DNA from: Euptelea pleiosperma | Lineage: Eukaryota; Streptophyta; Magnoliopsida; Ranunculales; Eupteleaceae | Assembly: GCA_035048495.1 (NCBI GenBank) | Contig: CM068547.1 | Coordinates: 6,227,700 to 6,291,699, forward strand | DNA: 64,000 nucleotides | Direction of reading: 5' to 3' | Shown here: positions 22,425 to 34,303 of the stretch, in pieces | Layout of the letters: every line of letters starts with the position of its first letter | Numbering within the stretch: the stretch's first letter is position 1 | The notes under the pieces: model-generated | Database searches by the model: none | Told to the model about the DNA's origin: nothing | Seen by the model: the letters and a program-made list of their open reading frames with translations, nothing else | Program-made: the position numbers and the translations under genes

Positions 22425-23510
22425 AGGTGGATATCACCACTGGAGTTATACTATGATACATCACTAACCTATCATATTTGATATTGGGGCTCACATAGAC
22501 TACACATGTGACTCCCAATAGATATCATCATTAATATTGAATAACCTACAATCCAATTAATTTGAATAAAATCATACATGTAAAAATGTCACATTTATTT
22601 AATAGAAAATAATAATATAATAATTTTTCAACAGGTTATTGGGCTAGAATCGAGTCTATAGGTTTATAGTCTGCGGGTCAGGCTTGGGTTTGAGAATATG
22701 ATTATTGGACTTTTGAAACTTGTTTGGCCCTTTGGGTTTGGACTTAATTAAACTTGAGCCCAATAAAATTAAGAGCTAAGCCCGATTTTACCTTTTAAAG
22801 AAAACCCAAAAGAGCTAAAAAGAGGTTGTCTTCCACCGCAGGAAGGTTTAAGTTGAATACCTTTTTAAGAAACCATATAACTTCTTCAAATCCTTTAAAT
22901 AAATAATTATCAACAATGGATGTTTGAAAACACACTAGAACATGACACAAACTATAGTGATGTATATTTTGATTTTAAGGGGAGACTAATGCATCCAAGG
23001 TGGGCACGATAGATATCTATGCGTAAGCTTGAAGGAAAATTGAGAGTGTTCTATTCTACTTTTAGTTTTACTGAACAATGTCACAACGTCTTTGTGGCGG
23101 TTGCTATGGAATCGGTTTGGCTATGACTTGATGACATGAAGGGTGATTGGAATGGCAAAAATTGGGTGTTATGCAGTGATGAGAATGCCTATAAAATTGT
23201 GCCTTTCAATGACAATATTCATGATGATCACAACGCTCATAAGTAGTAATCCAATTATTGTGATGTGAATTGTGTGGTCTTGCAACGGAAAGGTTGTTGT
23301 GGGAAGGTGTGAACACACGAACAATGATAATGTTGGCATTGGTAGTCGATGATGAAGATTAGACAGCTCGATGATGACAAAGGATGATGTGGGTTGATGT
23401 TGCGTGGAGATGATGATGGCGATGAAGGATGCGGATGAAGACAATGGTTGAAGGATGTCGTGAATTATGAGGTAAGCTTTGACTATAAATATTGATTTTC
23501 AAGAAGATGG
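22425..23510. other. intergenic, no gene seen
   Basis: AT-rich, with a GATGATG-rich low-complexity stretch (23210-23450). No credible gene or element ends. Confidence 0.4.
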
Positions 23511-23519
23511 TGCAAGGTA

Positions 23520-24605
23520 ATAGTAGGTCTACATGGAGAAGAGGGGGGTGAGCCTCTAAATCACCTAGGAACCCTCATGGATGTGGAGTATGGAAAGGGA
23601 TAATGAAAACCAAAGAAAACGTGCTAGAAAGATCTAAGCTAACTCTAGGGAACGGGACTAGGATTAAGTTCTGGAAAGATACTTGGGTCGGGGACATCTG
23701 CCTTAAGGAGGCTTTCCCAAGGGTGTTTTCAATTCAACAACGCAAGGGACAAATAGTTGAGCAATTTTAGATTGGCTCTCTAGGGGAAGCAAGATTTTGC
23801 TTAGATCTCAGAAGAAACCCTTTTGAGTGGGAAAAACAACAGATTGAGAAGTTGCTTGAGTGCTTAAAACTATACCTAGTCTACACCTTAGAGGAGGACA
23901 CTTTGGTCTGGAGCCATACCAAATCAGGAATATTCTCGGTTCACTCTTTCTACAATACCCTATCACCACCATTGGCTCTCACCACTTCGACTATAACTCA
24001 CCCCTCTTATTCTTTCATTTGGAAATCCATGGTACCATTAAAAATTCAATTCTTTGCTTGGGTTGCGACTCACAACAAGATTCTTATTGTTGAAAATTTA
24101 ATCATTAAAAAATGGGTGTTGGTGGATTATTGTGTCATGTGTAAGGCTCATGGAGAAAATACTAACCACATTTTCATTCATTGCTTGTTCGTTCGACAGA
24201 TTTGGTCTCTTTTCCTTGGCCACATGAACTTATGTTGGGCCTCTCCGACAACAATAGGCGAAGTCTTGGAGAGCTGGCCTCGTCCACCCATCACGGAAAG
24301 AGGTAAAGTGATGTGGAGAGTGGTTCCACTAGGAATTATATGGGGTGTGTGGCTGGAAAGGAACATGAGAACATTCCAAGGTAGGGAACAATCACTTCAA
24401 GAGGTCATTATTAGCATAAAGGCACTTATTTTCAGTTGGGGAAGCATATCTCAAGAAATGGGATAGGCGTTTTTTAGCAATTTGGTTTTTATAATGGATC
24501 ATCTTTTGTGCTGACTTTGTTATCATATTCTCTGTACTTTCAATCTCCTCGATCTCCTTTCTCTATCAATATATTTTCGACTTATCAAAAAGAAAAAAAA
24601 CAATA
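23520..24605 (+). mobile_element. LINE fragment (L1 type), 3' part
   Basis: The frame from about 23600 reads LTLGNGTRIKFWKDTWVGD, continues after a stop, and from 23852 to 24466 is open for 204 codons. That part contains SHTKSGIFSVHSFYNTL, WKSMVPLKIQFFAWVATHNK, CVMCKAHGENTNHIFIHC (the zf-RVT Cys/His motif) and VVPLGIIWGVWLERNMRTF. It ends near TTATCAAAAAGAAAAAAAAC (24580-24600). This is a 5'-truncated, inactive LINE, similar in kind to those at 21530 and 29725. Confidence 0.85.
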
Positions 24606-25084
24606 CGAACAATACCAAGAGCAATGAACTTGCTTTAATACCAAAATTGATGTAGGACGACATGGCCAATCCTACACGAGTACAAGAGAACTAGAATCCA
24701 AACAGGCTTCATCAAAGAGAAAACTCTCTATAAATAATTAACCAATCTTCATTATTTAGTTTTGCACCTACCCTATATTCATAGACCTTGAAAACTACTC
24801 GCATTTAACGTCAAAACAAACAAAAACTCTCTCATAAAGCCTATTACAACCCGAAAAAATAATCTTTAAATAAATTAATCTCTTAAAACTCCTACTACAA
24901 TCAAACTACGAGCAAAATAATCATAATTTACTAAAATCTAAATATACTTATCATAAAATAATTTAAATAAAATGAGACTTGTTGGGTCCAACAAAGGCTC
25001 GATGATGCTCTGTGTTCCCAACTAGCATGGTACACAGTAATGTGATGCTCGTTCATCAAAACCAAGGTATAAAGGAGGCTGTTT

Positions 25085-25490
25085 TAATGGTATAACAGAG
25101 TGGGGGTGTTATCATTAAAATCGTTAAAATGGATTGTAAAGGACGGGCAAAAATGATAAAAATAAAAAATAAAAAGGAATTTAAAGGATTTTAACGTAAT
25201 TTGACGGGAAAAACAGAAAAAAATGGCACTGAAATTCAAAATTCAAAATTCAAAATTTCAAATTCAAATTTGAAATTTTGAAAAGCGAAAAAATAGAATT
25301 TAACGAACAAATAATGGATTTTAACGGAATTTAACAAAAATAACGGCCTTTTTCCACAAAAATTATTAGATTTTAACGGCTGTTAAAACGATGTTAACAT
25401 CCATTAATTTCTAAGCATCAAAACTGTTTTTAACGTAACGGGCTTGGGGCGTTACCGTTTAAACGGCATTATTTTAACCATGATCAAACT
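25085..25490. repeat. dispersed family G, TAACGG-rich inverted repeat
   Basis: Opens with GTTTTAATGGTATAACAGAG and GGGGTGTTATCATTAAA and closes with GGGCGTTACCGTTTAAACGGC. Internal CAAAATTCAAAATTCAAAATT runs and ATTTTAACGG motifs repeat. Related pieces occur at about 14620-14700, 61996-62175 and 63930-64000. Confidence 0.5.
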
Positions 25491-25854
25491 CCTATTTATT
25501 CGTTCCTGCAACAACTACTTAGATAACTTACCCTTATATCTCTCCATGCACCCTCCCATTAATACTCTAACTACACGAGCCAAACCTATTAAGTGCAATT
25601 TGATTCGGAGTAGAACGGACCTCGTTCCATAGGTGTATATACAGCAATATACATGAGTTACACCATATTAATTTATGTGGTTACCAAAGGTAAATCACGG
25701 GATAATACCCTGAATATAGATGATATTCAAGTATTGGTTGTAAAAAGTGGGGTGTACCCCACAAACTAGGATGAACTGAAATGGATGGTAGATTACCCGC
25801 ATTCATATTGAGGCTAATCAGCCCCCCGTCTCATACAAAAGTAGTTTATTTAGT

Positions 25855-26233
25855 TTTTTTTTTTCAGAAAATTTTAAAAAAATAACGAATGTTAATGTAT
25901 TTATAAAAAAAAAAGTAACAAGTTTTGAAAATTTATAAAAAAGATAACCAAATGCCCTTTCAAAGGGCGTCTGTATGAGATTACCAAAATACCCCTTGTC
26001 TAACGCCTATTGAACGGCATCTGGCCGTGACAAAGATACCCTTTGAAAGGGTTTTTGCAGCTTGTGGACGCCCTTTCAGATGGCGTCAGCCAGACTGTGA
26101 CAAAATGGGCATTTCAAAAATATTTGTCCATTCGTCCGCCCTTTGAAAGGATGTTTGGTTAATTTTTTTTTATGAATATTCAAAACTTGTTATTTTTTTA
26201 TAAATACATTTAATTTCGTAATTTTTTTTTTTT
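25855..26233. mobile_element. TIR element with CCCTTTCAAAGGG palindromes
   Basis: About 115-bp terminal inverted repeats. The left arm reads T-run, AATGTATTTATAAAAAAA, AACAAGTTTTGAA, AAAGATAACCAAA and ATGCCCTTTCAAAGGGCG. The right arm carries the same blocks inverted. The centre (25960-26160) contains four or more palindromic or near-palindromic CCCTTTGAAAGGG/GCCCTTTCA motifs. Non-coding. The same palindrome recurs in the larger fold-back element at 52878-53680. Confidence 0.65.
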
Positions 26234-26625
26234 AAGCCCTCGAGGATGATAATTTTGTTTTTTGGAAAGAAGCAGGATGATAACTTAGTACTGGATAATC
26301 CTAACTGTCCATCAGGCGTAAAAATTGGACAGAGTTTACATCCTTGATATGGGCTTGTATTTTACAAAGCTAAGCCATGCATGGGCAATTTCTGTTTTGG
26401 ATCCAGTTGAGGCCCACGTATGGTCCAATGCAACAATGTACTTGGTTGCTCATCGGGCAGGCCTGGCCCATCGTGCGACCCCGGTATTTTACGCACCCTG
26501 CGCATTGTTAAGATTGCCCTTTGTAAAAGTCCTCTATAATCTCTTCTTCTGAGGAGGCTTGTGTTGCAATCGGAAGAGAAGCAGAAGAAGAAGAAGAAAA
26601 GCAGGAAGGAAAGAAGGGAGAGAAG

Positions 26626-26724
26626 ATGATCTACCGAAAATGGAGTCTACTGACGGGCCCACCTGCCATCTTGGGCTCCATCGTAGCTACTGTGATCGTA
26701 GCGAACTACCTCTTCGTCAATAAC
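26626..26724 (+). CDS. first exon of a small membrane protein gene
   Basis: The ATG at 26626 follows a purine-rich leader (GCAGAAGAAGAAGAAGAAAAG). Thirty-three codons (MIYRKWSLLTGPPAILGSIV...) end in FVNN at a strong GTGAGT donor (26725), phase 0. Residues 12-30 (PPAILGSIVATVIVANYLF) form one membrane span after a short basic N-terminus, so the product is probably a small single-span protein, perhaps of an organelle membrane. The sequence has the look of a conserved plant protein, but I cannot name it. I could not identify the next exon; the intron beyond contains a probable solo LTR (27084-27568). Splice signal, leader and composition support a real gene; function is unknown. Confidence 0.6.
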
Positions 26725-27083
26725 GTGAGTATCATCCTACCAAAACCCTAAATGGGGGATTTTTCAAGGAAATTCGCCTATTTTTCCACTTTGCTTCTCT
26801 TTCCCCTTTTAATTGCACTATTACTCGATTAATTTATATCCTGATTTTTTAATGTCAGATCGATTGAATCCTCTACTGCGATATTTTCTATTAATGGGTT
26901 TCTTTTCTTCTTCAAAATTTTCATAAATTTTTGACTGATTAGATTCATGGAGAGCGTGAAAAATTATATTTTTGTGCTTTTGGCTACTGTAAGAGTTCAA
27001 TTGCATTGATCAGAGAGTCAATTACGGTTTCAGAATTGTAATTTGTGAATTATGGAGGAGAAATTATTTCTAGGGTTTCAGTG

Positions 27084-27568
27084 TGATAGGACCACAGGAA
27101 AAAATGCCAGGGGCTCGCTCACAAAAAAGTGAGAAAACAGGGGTACCAAGTGAAAGCCGCCTCAGAGTGGACCACCGTTCACGTTGGCCTTGGAAGCGTG
27201 GTGGAATGTTACGATTCTAAAAGGTTAAGACTAAACTTTCCGCACTCCTATCACCTAGGTGCTTTTGGTGTATTGGTTTGGGTCTTAACATACCATTAGG
27301 GTAGTTTCCTATTCTAATTAGAATTAGAAAAATTAGGTAAGTCTCGCGTGTTGTTTCCTATTTTGAGTAATTTCCTATTTGGAGCAGTTTCCTATTTTAG
27401 TTAGAAGTAGAATTAGGAAGGTTTCTAGAGTTTGAAAGTCTATATATTGTAATCGTGGGTTGAGAATGAAATAACCAAGAAAGATCTTTAGTTTATCGAT
27501 TAGTTTAAATTTATCGCTTTCTTGTTAATGTAGAGCTTGGTTCATCCAATAGAACTCGGGTTCTATCA
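27084..27568 (+). mobile_element. probable solo LTR in the intron after 26724
   Basis: Begins TGATAGGACC and ends GGGTTCTATCA, a TG...CA unit with inverted ends, 485 bp long. Flanks CAGTG (27079-27083) and GAGTG (27569-27573) agree at four of five bases. The interior has TTTCCTATTTTGAGTAATTT-type repeats and a plausible TATATATTG promoter region at about 27442. No internal retroelement genes follow, hence a solo LTR. It lies downstream of the 26626 exon, probably inside its first intron. Confidence 0.6.
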
Positions 27569-27589
27569 GAGTGAAGGACATGTTAATTG

Positions 27590-28370
27590 AACATTACGAT
27601 ACAATAGAGTAACCAACAATGGCGGATTTCTCGATTCTTGTGTCTGCTCAATCAAGAATACCCAGATTTGGGTTTTCTTCAAGTTCTTAGGCACCATTGC
27701 AAATAAGGAAACCATAGAGACTAGATAAACTTTAATGTAAATTCCATGATTTAGTGGTGAGCCACTTTTTGGATATGCCATCATTGAAAAGTCAAGGCTA
27801 TTTTATTGGGAAATAGTCCACACATTGGACGGTTAATGTTAGATTGGTACGGGCAATGGCTCATACAAGAGGTCTACTACTGGTTCAGTTTGGGTTGATG
27901 AGTTGGTGGGCAGTATGTACAGTATGGGGTAAGTAGTAGGCATTGTCTATGGTGCAGTCTGATCATATGGGGTTGAGTACGCTAGAATCGAAAGACTCAA
28001 GTCCATGGTTGAATGATAAAACGTCAACCATTTGAACTTCAGATGTTCACGGAATGTGATTTCTACCGATTGATTTTATAAATCTCTTCCTGTACTCGGA
28101 TGAGTCAACTGGCTTTCCAAGGATGAGAATTGAAACTTATTGTATTAGACCAACTTCACAATCAAGCACAACCCATGCTTAGACAGAATCAAGCTAGTGC
28201 CTCTAGTCAAATCTCGTTTCTTCCTCTATGTTTTGCATTATCTGCTTAACTTCCAATGTTGGTCGTCTTCAATCTTCCTTTGGATGAGTTTAGCCATGAC
28301 ACAAACAGACCACCTTGCAAAAGTTCCTTGTGTGCCTTTTGGATTTGCTTCGATGAGTAAATTCCTTTTT
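27590..28370. other. no gene recognised
   Basis: May hold intron or further exons of the 26626 gene, but no exon could be supported. Confidence 0.35.
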
Positions 28371-28371
28371 C

Positions 28372-29724
28372 TTTTCTTTTTTCTTTTTTAAGAATAGCAT
28401 TTTATTAAAGAAGAAACCAAAAGAGATAATATAAACTAGGAGGACGAGATGGCCCCCAAGAAAAGAAAAGAAAAATCAAGAAAAGATGACTAATTTCATC
28501 TATACATCAAGGCCTCCCATCTGAAGACAAACTTTTCAAAGAACAATCCCATACATTCCTTGAAAAGTTTAGACTATTGGATCATTGATGTTTTAATTGG
28601 TAGAATATGCTATGGCATGTCTTCATTTTCTTTAAACAATTTATGGTTTTTCTCCTTTCATAAACTCCACACTACTACAGAAGGGAGGATAGACCATACC
28701 GCCTATGCACACGAGGAGAAAGCATAAATCAATCAATTATCTAGTCACATCACAATGAAGGAGGTGGTTGACCGAGTCTCTACTAGTTGTACATATGCTA
28801 TAAAAGTCTCCAACATGTATTCTTCTCTTAATTAGGTTATTGGTCGTCAAGATTTTTTTCCAAGACTGCACATCATACAAAGAAGACTACTTTCAAAGGA
28901 ATCTCGGAACCCCATATCAAATGGCTGGAAATGAAGATCTTGAATTTGAGTCAAGAGCCAAATAAGAAGACTGGACAAAGAAAATACCATTTAAATTGCT
29001 AGGCCATGCAAAGAATATCCAATTGCCTGATGTTAGTGGATGGTGTATTCCCGCGCACGTGTTGTGTTGGCTCGACGGCCCATTGGTATACATAGTTGTT
29101 CCACCTTTCCCCAACAAGTCGATCTTTTGGGGTAATTGGTTGTTTCACATGGTATCAGAGCCTTAAGGCTTAGGAGGTTGCGGGTTCAAGTCTCCAACAG
29201 AGTATATTCCCGCTGAGGGGGCATGTTAGTGGATGGCATGTTCTTGAGCACGTGTTGTGTTTGCCCGACGACCCGTTGGTATACATAGTTGTTTCTCCTT
29301 TCCCCAAGAGGTCGATCTTTTGGGGTAAATGGTTGTTTAACACCTGATCTACAAAATAAGTATTTACTTCAAAAAACTAGTTGTCTGGTCCACTTCCCAA
29401 TATTGATGTTCCGTCTAAAACGAAATTTCAAAAAATCCCCTTCCTCTCCTCGATAAAAAAATTTGGATGTAACCTCCATATTTGAAATGCTAAAGAGCAC
29501 TGAAAACTATTCCTTGAGAAGCACTTCACTACACAAACGTTCCTTCCAAAATCACACATTATTCCCCTTACCCACCTTGAACTCACCTCTTCAGTCTCGA
29601 TCTCAAAGCGCCATAACCATTTCCAAGAAGGGCATTGTTCATAATCTTCAAATTCTTCACTCCGAAGCCATCACACTTTTTCGAAAATCACACAAAATTC
29701 CAATTGACAAGAGGATATTTGGAG
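28372..29724 (-). mobile_element. 3' part of a degenerate minus-strand LINE
   Basis: On the minus strand the sequence runs from the post-RT region (GFGVKNLKIMNNALLG at about 29590-29650) through FFAWPSNLNGIFFVQSSYLA (about 28920-29020) to the 3' end. That end shows on the plus strand as the pyrimidine run at 28363-28389 (CTTTTTTCTTTTTTA). It is the downstream half of the element whose 5' part is 33144-37900; the plus-strand LINE at 29725-33143 separates them. It also carries TRIM 1 (29031-29342). Confidence 0.75.
29031..29342 (+). mobile_element. TRIM element 1, complete, 312 bp
   Basis: A terminal-repeat retrotransposon in miniature. The two 119-bp LTRs (29031-29149 and 29224-29342) begin TGTTAGTGGATGG and end GGTTGTTTCACA or GGTTGTTTAACA. 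Directly after the first LTR is TGGTATCAGAGCC (29150-29162), the standard primer-binding site for initiator tRNA-Met. Just before the second LTR is the purine tract GAGGGGG. A 74-bp internal part has no coding capacity but contains CGGGTTCAAGTCTC, similar to a Pol III B box. It is flanked by a perfect 5-bp duplication CCTGA (29026-29030 and 29343-29347). It sits in the minus-strand LINE and would need proteins from an autonomous LTR element. Confidence 0.94.
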
Positions 29725-32700
29725 TCATTTTCACTTCTATCATGAGAAGAAGGGAGGGAGTCGTATTACCAAAGGCATGTAAGACTTTGTAGACGAATTA
29801 GCTTATGGACTTGCCCTTGAATAGAGGAAAGTTAATGTAATCGAATTATCAAGAGAATCCCACTCTATGTAGGCTTGGTCGATTTTTGGTCTTTGTTAGT
29901 TGGGAGGAGCATTTCTCTAGTGTTTCATAGAAGACAATCCCTAAATCGGCTTTAGATTATGTCCATTGTTGGATTGTGGAGGGTTCCTAGACTCTTCGAG
30001 AACATATGGCTCCTTAGATCTGACTTCAAATATTTAGTTTGACTATATGGCGTTCCTTCTCTTTTGAGGGCAAGTTTGGTTTTGTGCTTAGTGGGAAACT
30101 CAAAACCCTAAAAGAAACAAAATTATTCAATGGAATAGAGAGGAGTTTGGTATGGTGGACCAAAAGTTGAAGAATATCCTTGCCAAGATTACTTTGATTG
30201 ATAGAAAGGATGAAAGAGGCCATATCCATAGAAGAATGGATTAGAGGATCCAATCTCAAAGGTGAATTTCAAAATTTGATCGAAAATGAAGGAGGTGAGT
30301 TGGAAGCAAAATTCAAGGGTCGGTGGTTGAAGGAAAGAGAACAATACTAGATTCTTCCATGGAATAGCCAATACTCGGAGGAGTAATCACATCTCTAGCC
30401 TTTTGGTTGATGGTAGATGGTTGAAGGATGAGACTTCCACCAAGGTGGGGGTGATGGGCTTTTATGTTAAGTTTTATTTGGAGTCTCACTCTTATAGGCC
30501 GACACTTGATGGCCTTCCTTTCGATATTATTTATTTGGATCAAAGCCTTTTGTTGGAGTGGCCTTTTGAGGAAGAGAAGATTGTTAGATCCATCAAGTCT
30601 TTGGAAGGGGATAAAGCTCTTGGCCCGAAATCCCGAATGATTTCTTTCTTGCTTTTTTATTCACTTTGGGAGGTGGTGGGTATCTTATTTATGAAGGTTG
30701 TGTTAGAATTCCAAGAAGAGACATCTTGATTACTGCTCTAACACTTTCATATCCATGATCCTCCTCAAGAGACAAGATGTTGAAGATATTTTGATTATGG
30801 TCAGGCTCCCGAGACCGACCTTTTTTGACAGGCTCTCGGGACAAGCCTTGTCGGGCATGGATTTCGAGAATCCAACGGTTATATAGCGCTGAGCTGGCAT
30901 TCACTTTTTGCCAAAGCAAACCACCGTTGGATTCTCGGAATCCATGCCCGACAAGGCCTGTCTCGGGAGCCTGTCAAAAAAGGCCAGTCCTGGGAGCTTG
31001 TTCCATTTGATTATTGATTAATTATCCTTGTGGGAAATGTTTACAAGATTTTGGCTAAGACTCTTACTTCTTGTCTTCATGAGGTATTGGGCTCAGTTAT
31101 CTCTCTATTTCAGGGAGCCTTTGTTAGAGGATGATAAATCCTAGGTGGTGTACTTATAGCTAACAAGTGCATTAACTCTAGGAGGCTATGGAGTTCCTAG
31201 CGTAGTCTGTAAAAGTGATTTGGAAAAGGTGTATGACCATGTCAATTGGGATTTTCTAGATTACATTTTCGAGAGGATGGGTTACAAAGTTAGGTGGAGG
31301 CGTTGATTAGCATCTCTTTGGCTTCTTTCTCAGTTATGGTTAATGGACCTTCAGCTGGCTACATTAGGAGCTCTAAAGGTCTAAGGCAAGGGGAGTTCCT
31401 TTTCTTTTCATTGGGGTAACAGAAACTCTCAAAGGGATGGTCCTTCAGGCAATGGAAGGGGGTACTATGGAGCGTTTTTGGGGTCGGTGATGGAGGTGTT
31501 CATATTTTACATCTCTAGTTCGCGAATGATACTTTACTCTTTTTGGCTGCATCACATTTTAGTTGGTCTACTTGAGGGGATTGTTTTATTTTTTCGAAGT
31601 AGTTTCTGGGCTTCATATAAAAAAGAAAAGTATTTAGGGTTGGGATTTCGTAGGATTTCAAGTTTAGCTAGCAAGGTTTTTCTGTTGTGGCATTGGATGC
31701 TTTCCGGTGCCGTACTTTGATTTACCATTGGGGGTCAACTATAAGTGCAAGGCTCTGTGGGATCCAATGATTGAGAGATGCGAAAGAAAGCTTGCTACTT
31801 GGAAGGCCTATTATTTATCCAAAGGGGTAAGGTGGTTATTATTGAGAGCACTTTATCGAGCTTACCTGTCTATATTGAGAAGTTGATTATGGGTTTCATG
31901 TGATACAAAGTTGGTAGCGCTAAATATCCTCTTGTTAATTAGAACTTGGTGTGCTTTTTGAAAAGGTGTGGCAACTTAGCAGTGAAGAATTTAAAGGTTA
32001 TGACAAGGTTCATTTTGGAAAGTGGCTATAGTGCTTCGGGATCAAGACTAGTAGTCTGTGGAGGATGGTTGTTGTAACCAAGTACAGGATTAGGAGTTCG
32101 AGTTGGGAAGGTGAAGTAGTCCGATCATCATACGTATGTGGTGTATGGATGGGAATTATGAATGTATCTTGAGACTTCAATAAGGATGGTAAGGGGGGAC
32201 ATCATTTATTTTTGAAGGATCGTTGGTGTACTGAGGTGCCTCTCAAAGATGAGTTTTTGGTGCTCTTTAGTATTGTGAGTAAGAAGGAAAGTTATATTCC
32301 TGACTTTTTTATTGGATAGAGGGAAGAGATTTCTTGGGAATTTAGGTTCACACAGAACATCAATAATTGAGAAGTGGTACACGTATCTAGTTTGTTGAAG
32401 CAAGTGAATGTTTTTTTGTAAATTAGGCAACTGGAGATTCTGGGGTATGGTTTCGAAATAGCAGTGACATTTCTTCATTCGGTCTTTTTATAATGACCTT
32501 GACTTCCATTCAAGATCTCAATTTCTGGCTCCTTTCGTGTGGGATTTTAAGATTCCTTTGAAAGTAGCCTTCTTTGTCTGTTGTGCTGCTTTGGGAAAGA
32601 TTTTAACAACTGACAACTCGGCTAAAAGAAAAGGATACATTATAGACTTTTGCAATATGTGTAAAGCTAGCGGGGAATCGGTTAATCACCACCCTCATTG

Positions 32701-33143
32701 CGATGTGGCTAGATAGAGAGTGCTTTCTTCTCTTTGATATGACTTGGGTTATGCCTGGGTCTATTAAAGAGGTGTTTAGTAGTTGGTTGGTTTATGTTTT
32801 CTCCTCGTATGGTAAGCAGTTATAGTCTATTCTCCCTTTTACAGTAGTGTGGAGGTTATGGAAGGAGAAAAACCATAGGGTGTTTAAAGACAAAGAGGAA
32901 GGGTGCTGAAGTATCATTTTATCAATTAAAATATCGATGTTCCAATGTTATAAGCTTTTCAAGGAATGCTGGGGATTGTTCTTCGAAGATTTTTTCTTTA
33001 GATGGGAGTCCTTGATGTATAGAGGAGGTTAATCCTCTTATTTTATTTTATTTCATGTCTTTTCTTGGAGACCTTCTCGGCCTCTCCTTGTTTGTCTTCT
33101 CCTTTTTGTTTTGCTTCAATACAGTGCTATGATTATCAAAAAA
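29725..33143 (+). mobile_element. plus-strand LINE (L1 type), 5'-truncated, inserted in another LINE
   Basis: About 3.4 kb with decayed ORF2. Around 30000-30730 lies the sequence between endonuclease and reverse transcriptase, with YLDQSLLLEWPFEEEKIVRS followed by SLEGDKALGP. RT blocks continue at 31030-31400 (VGNVYKILAKT-like, then the FVRG- and DFDKVYD-like region). Later come the maturase-like and zf-RVT regions (32550-32700, CNMCKASGESVNHH) and a 3' end TTATCAAAAAAA at 33134-33143. Flanking ATATTTGGAG (29715-29724 and 33144-33153) is the target duplication. Many stops and shifts; inactive. A 207-bp MITE interrupts it at 30799-31005. Confidence 0.88.
30799..31005. mobile_element. 207-bp MULE-type MITE
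   Basis: Near-complete hairpin. The left arm has GGTCAGGCTCCCGAGACCG, TTTTTTGACAGGCTC, AAGCCTTGTCGGGCATGGAT and GAGAATCCAACGGT. The right arm carries the same blocks inverted (ACCGTTGGATTCTCGGAATC, ATGCCCGACAAGGC, GAGCCTGTCAAAAAA). The flanking TTTGATTAT (30790-30798 and 31006-31014) is a perfect 9-bp duplication. It interrupts the RT frame of the plus-strand LINE, so it is younger than that insertion. Confidence 0.9.
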
Positions 33144-33819
33144 ATATTTGGAGCTACCCACTCTGTCACTCCACAAGAATCCACTAATTAACTTCTTCAA
33201 TCTCTTCACTGCACTCATCAAAATGGTAAAAAGAGAAAAGAAATAGATAGGCAAGCTCAATGATGTGCTTTTAATAGGAATTACCAGCCTGGACAAATAG
33301 TTGGCTATTCAAATAATGAGCTTTCTTTCACTGTCTCAAATCTCTTAACCACGGGGTCCCAAAGAGCCTTCGACTTATAGCTAGCCCCCCAATGGTAAAC
33401 CAAGATATGACACAGGGAAACATCTGATGCCGCAACCCAAAATCCTGGTCATATTAAGAATATCCTGCATAATTTCAACCCCCAAATACTTTACTTTTTG
33501 TCAAACTTATGCAAAGTCCAAATACCACTTCAAAACACAACAATCTCCTCAAATAGACCAATTGAGATGGCGACACTCACAAAAAGGGAAGTATCATCCA
33601 CAAACTAGAGATGTAAAATACAAACAACTTCGTCGCCAATCCCAAAACCCTCCATAACACCCCCTTCACTACCTTAGAGATCATCCTTCTGAAAGCTTCT
33701 GCCACCACAATGAAAAGGAATGGAGATAGAGGGTTCTACTGCCTTAGATCCCTAGAACTCTTAAAGTAATTAGCTAAAGATCCATTAACCATTACTAAGA
33801 AGAAAGCCAAAGAGATGCA

Positions 33820-34303
33820 TGCTAGCGGATAGTTTGTTCCCGCGCACGTATTGTGTTGGCCCGACGACCCGTTGATATACATAGTTGTTTCACCTTTCCC
33901 CAACAGGTCGATCTATTGAGTAAAGAGGGTGAAACAATAATCCCCAGAGGATGTGATGCTTGGGAGGTCTTGTGTTCAAACCTTCCTACAAGGTTGATCT
34001 TTTGGGGTAAATGGTTGTTTAACATGGTACCAGAGCATTAAGGCCTGGGAGGTCGCGGGTTCAAGTCTCAAGCGGAGTGTATTCCCGCTGAGAGGGCGTG
34101 TTAGCGGATAGTTTGTTCCAGCACACGTATTGTGTTGGCCCGATGACCCGTTGATATACATAGTTGTTTCACCTTTCCCCAATAGGTCAATCTGTTGGGT
34201 AAAGAGGGCGAAACAACATTCCCCAGAGGATGTGATGTCTAGGAGGTCTTGTATTCAAACCTTCCTACAAGGTCGATCTTTTGGGGTAAATGGTTGTTTA
34301 ACA
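33820..34303 (+). mobile_element. TRIM element 2, complete, 484 bp, long-LTR form
   Basis: Same family as the 29031 element but with 205-bp LTRs (33820-34024 and 34099-34303) beginning TGCTAGCGGATAG or TGTTAGCGGATAG and ending GGTTGTTTAACA. The primer-binding site is TGGTACCAGAGC (34025-34036, one base off the tRNA-Met match), and the purine tract is GAGAGGGCG. The 74-bp internal part again contains GCGGGTTCAAGTCTC. Flanks ATGCA (33815-33819) and ATACA (34304-34308) are a 5-bp duplication with one change. The extra 86 bp of each LTR lies between two copies of GGTYGATCTWTTGRGTAAA-like sequence and resembles the element's own internal region. It lies in the minus-strand LINE's RT region. Confidence 0.92.
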
